NCBI GenBank assembly: GCA_017560175.1
Contig: JAFYOK010000177.1
Coordinates: forward strand, 1 to 16,477
DNA from: Clostridia bacterium
GTDB taxonomy: Bacteria > Bacillota > Clostridia > Oscillospirales > Butyricicoccaceae
Reading direction: 5' to 3'
Length of the DNA: 16,477 nt
The notes under the pieces are model-generated. The model was not told where the DNA came from and ran no database searches. It worked only from the letters and a program-made list of their open reading frames with translations. The translations under genes were made by a program, and so were the position numbers. This document shows positions 14,500 through 16,477 of the stretch, in pieces (position 1 is the first letter of the stretch; each line of letters begins with the position of its first letter).

Positions 14500-15114
14500 A
14501 TGAAAGATAAGAGCACAGGCCACCTGTTATCCTTTCCGGGAAAAAAGGAAAGCGGAGAGGACAGAGAGATCCTCGATCTGTTTTTTAGGCGGGATCGAGA
14601 AGCGGTGTCGGCAGTACGCATTCGATACAGCGCCCTCTGCCGCAAGGTAGCAGGACAGATCCTGAACGATCCAAGGGATGTGGAAGAATGTGAAAATGAT
14701 GCTTATATGCGGTTGTGGGCGACCATTCCTCCCGAACGGCCCGAAAATCTTTCGGCTTATCTTTGCAGGATCACACGAAATCTTGCGTTGGATCGATATC
14801 GATACAATACTGCCGCCCAGCGCAGCAGCGCGCTGACCGCTGCCTTTGAAGAGCTGGAGCCGTTTTTGCCGGCGGCTTATGGCCATGTGGATGCAGAAAT
14901 CGATGCGGCAGAATTGCGTGAAGCGCTCAATACCTTCCTGCGCGGCTGTACGGCAGAGGCAAGAGCCTTTTTCCTGCGCCGGTACTGGTATGGTGAAAGT
15001 ATCCGGGAGATCGCAGAGGGCTGTAATGTCAGCGAAGCCAAGGTCAAAGCCTCACTCTTTCGGACAAGAGCGCGTCTGAAACAGGAATTGACACGAAAGG
15101 GGATAGATGTATGA
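14500..15114 (+). CDS. ECF-type RNA polymerase sigma factor
   Basis: A 204-residue sigma-70 family factor with only regions 2 and 4. Region 2 (about residues 23-107) contains DVEECENDAYMRLW and NLSAYLCRITRNLALDRYR, the -10 recognition and core-binding segments. Region 4 (about 137-197) contains the helix-turn-helix SIREIAEGCNVSEAKVKASLFRTRARL, which reads the -35 element. It redirects RNA polymerase to a small stress regulon. The adjoining membrane protein, translationally coupled by an ATGA overlap, is the probable anti-sigma factor. The GCAACC/CGTC promoter upstream of the operon is a likely autoregulatory target. AAAGGA (14488-14493) precedes the ATG by six bases. The signal is unknown. 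Confidence 0.92.
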   Translation: MKDKSTGHLLSFPGKKESGEDREILDLFFRRDREAVSAVRIRYSALCRKVAGQILNDPRDVEECENDAYMRLWATIPPERPENLSAYLCRITRNLALDRYRYNTAAQRSSALTAAFEELEPFLPAAYGHVDAEIDAAELREALNTFLRGCTAEARAFFLRRYWYGESIREIAEGCNVSEAKVKASLFRTRARLKQELTRKGIDV

Positions 15115-16082
15115 AAAATCAGAAGTTTGAACAGGTCATGGGAATGGTCGATGATGACCTGCTGGAAGAAGCTGCGGCCTATCGTGCACCAAAGAAAAAG
15201 CGCCTGCCCATGCTTGCAGGTGCAGCGGCGGCCTGCCTGTTAGTGGCAGTATCGGCATTCTCCTTTTTTGGCACAGGTATGGGCAAAGCAGAGCAGACGA
15301 CCATTGCCAATCCCATGCAGAAGGTCAGCCATGCTGAGGTCACGCAGCTGGGATATAGCATACCTCTGCCGGCTGCTGCAGCCGAGACCGAGTATTTCCT
15401 GATCGATACAGGCGCAGAAACCCCCATGGCGGAAGTGCGTTTCCTTGCCAATGACACCAGATACACCTGTCGTACCCTCAAGACCGATGGACCTGCCGAT
15501 ATTTCCGGTATTTATGCCGATTGGACACAGGACTATAACTGGGAGACCGAAGAACTGCAGATCCATCTGACCCAGGCCGAAGATCAGACCGTCCGTATGG
15601 AGTGGTATGCCCCCGAAAGCGGTACACAGTGGTCACTGAGCGGCGGCACAGATGCCCTGGCGCTGATGCGTACAGCCCGTGAGATCGTGGAAACCCTGGG
15701 CTATAATATGGCGGTTTCCCCTGCCGAGGCCGAGAATGTCCGCTATGCAGCTATCGAGCAGGAAGGCTTGGAGATCGGAGAAACAGTCTTTGTTCTTAAT
15801 GGTATCGAATACACTTATCGAACAGCAGCTACCTTGGAAAGCGCAGAAGATTTTGCCGATATCTCCGGCGTGGAAGATGATTTTGCCGAGCAGGTGGAGG
15901 GAGAGATCCTCTGGTGTCCCGTACGCCTGTATTTTGATAAGGGCGGCAGCGGCAAGATCGTATGGTTTGATGTTGCCCCCGGTCTGCTCTACAGCCTGCA
16001 CATGAGCGAAGGCGCAGATGCTGAGAGTCTGACAGAGATGGCAGAATTGCTGTTTGAACCGGCCCAGAACGAAGCGAACTGA
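15111..16082 (+). CDS. Probable membrane anti-sigma factor with duplicated extracellular domain
   Basis: A 323-residue single-pass protein directly overlapping the sigma gene. The N-terminus (1-32) is cytosolic and includes VMGMVDDDLLEEAA, the helix usually found in proteins paired with such sigma factors, then a basic APKKKR stop. The membrane segment is about 33-55. The extracellular part consists of two tandem, diverged repeats (about 80-196 and 197-316). Each begins LGY, continues through a TYTCRT/EYTYRT strand and DISG, and ends with a W-containing strand, YSL-like residues and an amphipathic helix. It resembles domains seen on ECF-linked Clostridia proteins; I am not sure of the family name. 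The likely role is to hold the sigma factor at the membrane until the outer domain responds to a signal. It is the last gene of the operon. Confidence 0.8.
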   Translation: MKNQKFEQVMGMVDDDLLEEAAAYRAPKKKRLPMLAGAAAACLLVAVSAFSFFGTGMGKAEQTTIANPMQKVSHAEVTQLGYSIPLPAAAAETEYFLIDTGAETPMAEVRFLANDTRYTCRTLKTDGPADISGIYADWTQDYNWETEELQIHLTQAEDQTVRMEWYAPESGTQWSLSGGTDALALMRTAREIVETLGYNMAVSPAEAENVRYAAIEQEGLEIGETVFVLNGIEYTYRTAATLESAEDFADISGVEDDFAEQVEGEILWCPVRLYFDKGGSGKIVWFDVAPGLLYSLHMSEGADAESLTEMAELLFEPAQNEAN

Positions 16083-16096
16083 TATAAACTGATATA
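16077..16096 (+). repeat. Direct repeat of 10 bases over the stop codon
   Basis: AACTGATATA occurs twice back to back. The first copy contains the stop codon of the anti-sigma gene. It is probably a small slippage duplication. Confidence 0.6.
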
Positions 16097-16131
16097 AAAA
16101 GAAAAATCCCCCGACAGGCAATGCTGTACGG

Positions 16132-16173
16132 AAGAGGATGCAAACTGTTCGGTTTGCATCCTCTTTTCTTTTT
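16132..16173 (+). terminator. Terminator of the ECF operon
   Basis: Fourteen perfect pairs (16132-16145 with 16152-16165) around a six-base loop, with the T-rich tail TTTTCTTTTT. It closes the sigma operon about 50 bases after its last stop. Confidence 0.92.
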
Positions 16174-16351
16174 GACGAGTTTTATGTGTTCGGTTAATAT
16201 GGCGATTTTCCCTTGATTTCAAAGGGATTTTGCACTAAGTTTGAAAAGCGATTTTTATAAAAGTATCATTGAAAATAGGTGTAAATGAGACTTGAATAAA
16301 ATTTTTCTCAAATTTTCTTTAGTGGTATAACCGCACTTAAAACAATCGTTA

Positions 16352-16380
16352 TTGAGGGGGACTGTGATTTGTGATAAGAT
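16352..16380 (+). promoter_or_regulatory. Candidate sigma-A promoter before the right-edge gene
   Basis: TTGAGG (16352-16357) and TAAGAT (16375-16380) are 17 bases apart. TGA immediately before the -10 makes it an extended box. Transcription would start near 16387. Confidence 0.45.
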
Positions 16381-16417
16381 TATTATGAGATAATTTTTAG
16401 CATATTTGGTGATAAAA

Positions 16418-16477
16418 ATGAAAATGGATGATCTAGCAGACAAGCTATTAACTGATTTGCGTCCTTATATTCAAAAA
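16418..16477 (+). CDS. Start of an unidentified gene (3' cut off by the window)
   Basis: An open frame of 20 codons runs to the right edge, beginning MKMDDLADKLL. GGTGAT (16408-16413) is a weak ribosome binding site. It is ten bases before the second in-frame ATG at 16424, which may be the real start. Low GC and A-rich codons differ from all other genes here. Too little is visible to assign a family. Confidence 0.45.
   Translation, partial: MKMDDLADKLLTDLRPYIQK

Larger units (their letters stand above)
16083..16417. other. Gene-free stretch, abruptly AT-rich after the terminator
   Basis: These 335 bases hold the short repeat and the terminator, and then about 240 bases that are far richer in A and T than the rest of the window. 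An imperfect palindrome around CCCTTGATTTCAAAGGG (16210-16226) and a promoter-like pair near the right end are the only other structures seen. No conserved RNA was recognised. The composition change may mark the edge of acquired DNA. Confidence 0.6.

Noticed and set aside
1..16477. CRISPR arrays, tRNA genes, insertion sequences and integration sites
   Set aside because: No regularly spaced repeats, cloverleaf sequences, transposase-like frames or flanking inverted repeats were found by reading both strands.

Overview
The window looks like chromosomal DNA of a spore-forming, low-to-moderate GC Clostridia member, most likely a gut Oscillospirales/Ruminococcaceae-type organism. The reasons are strong AGGAGG-type ribosome binding sites, sigma-A promoters with extended -10 boxes, a CotF-type spore coat pair, a DUF896 (YnzC-like) gene, an EFR1-type flavodoxin/ferredoxin and an ECF sigma/anti-sigma operon. 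The genus is an inference; there is no rRNA or marker gene in the window.

Layout. (1) Positions 2-5404 (+): a tightly packed operon of two half-ABC exporters forming a probable heterodimer (the first is cut by the left edge), a DUF1576 membrane protein starting at TTG, and a pyridoxamine-phosphate-oxidase-like flavoprotein. It ends at a UUCG hairpin. (2) Positions 5464-7632 (-): an EamA/DMT transporter with its own promoter, then a two-gene unit of a membrane-anchored unknown protein and a second PPOX-like protein. (3) Positions 7819-8787 (+): a NYN-domain protein with two LOTUS/OST-HTH domains, a probable RNA-acting protein. (4) Positions 8833-9302 (-): a spore-coat pair whose upstream 57-residue gene is easily missed, with a possible sigma-E-like promoter. 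A DUF896 gene diverges from it (9441-9665, +). (5) Positions 9712-10482 (-): a flavodoxin fused to a 2x[4Fe-4S] ferredoxin. (6) Positions 10594-13220 (+): two tandem, gap-free paralogous M20D amidohydrolases, about 84% identical by hand count, closed by a strong terminator. (7) Positions 13279-16173 (+): a self-contained stress-signalling operon of lipoprotein, ECF sigma factor and membrane anti-sigma-like protein. It is preceded by an ECF-type promoter (GCAACC-N16-CGTC), so it is probably autoregulated. (8) Positions 16174-16477: an abruptly AT-rich stretch with a plausible promoter and the first 20 codons of an unidentified gene running off the right edge.

Nearly every transcription unit ends in a recognisable hairpin, and convergent neighbours share bidirectional hairpins. 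No tRNA, rRNA, CRISPR array, insertion sequence or riboswitch was recognised. The parts that most deserve attention are the exporter/DUF1576/PPOX operon (DUF1576 carries an internal repeat and a His-rich tail), the ECF operon with its predicted own promoter and duplicated extracellular domain, and the duplicated amidohydrolases.
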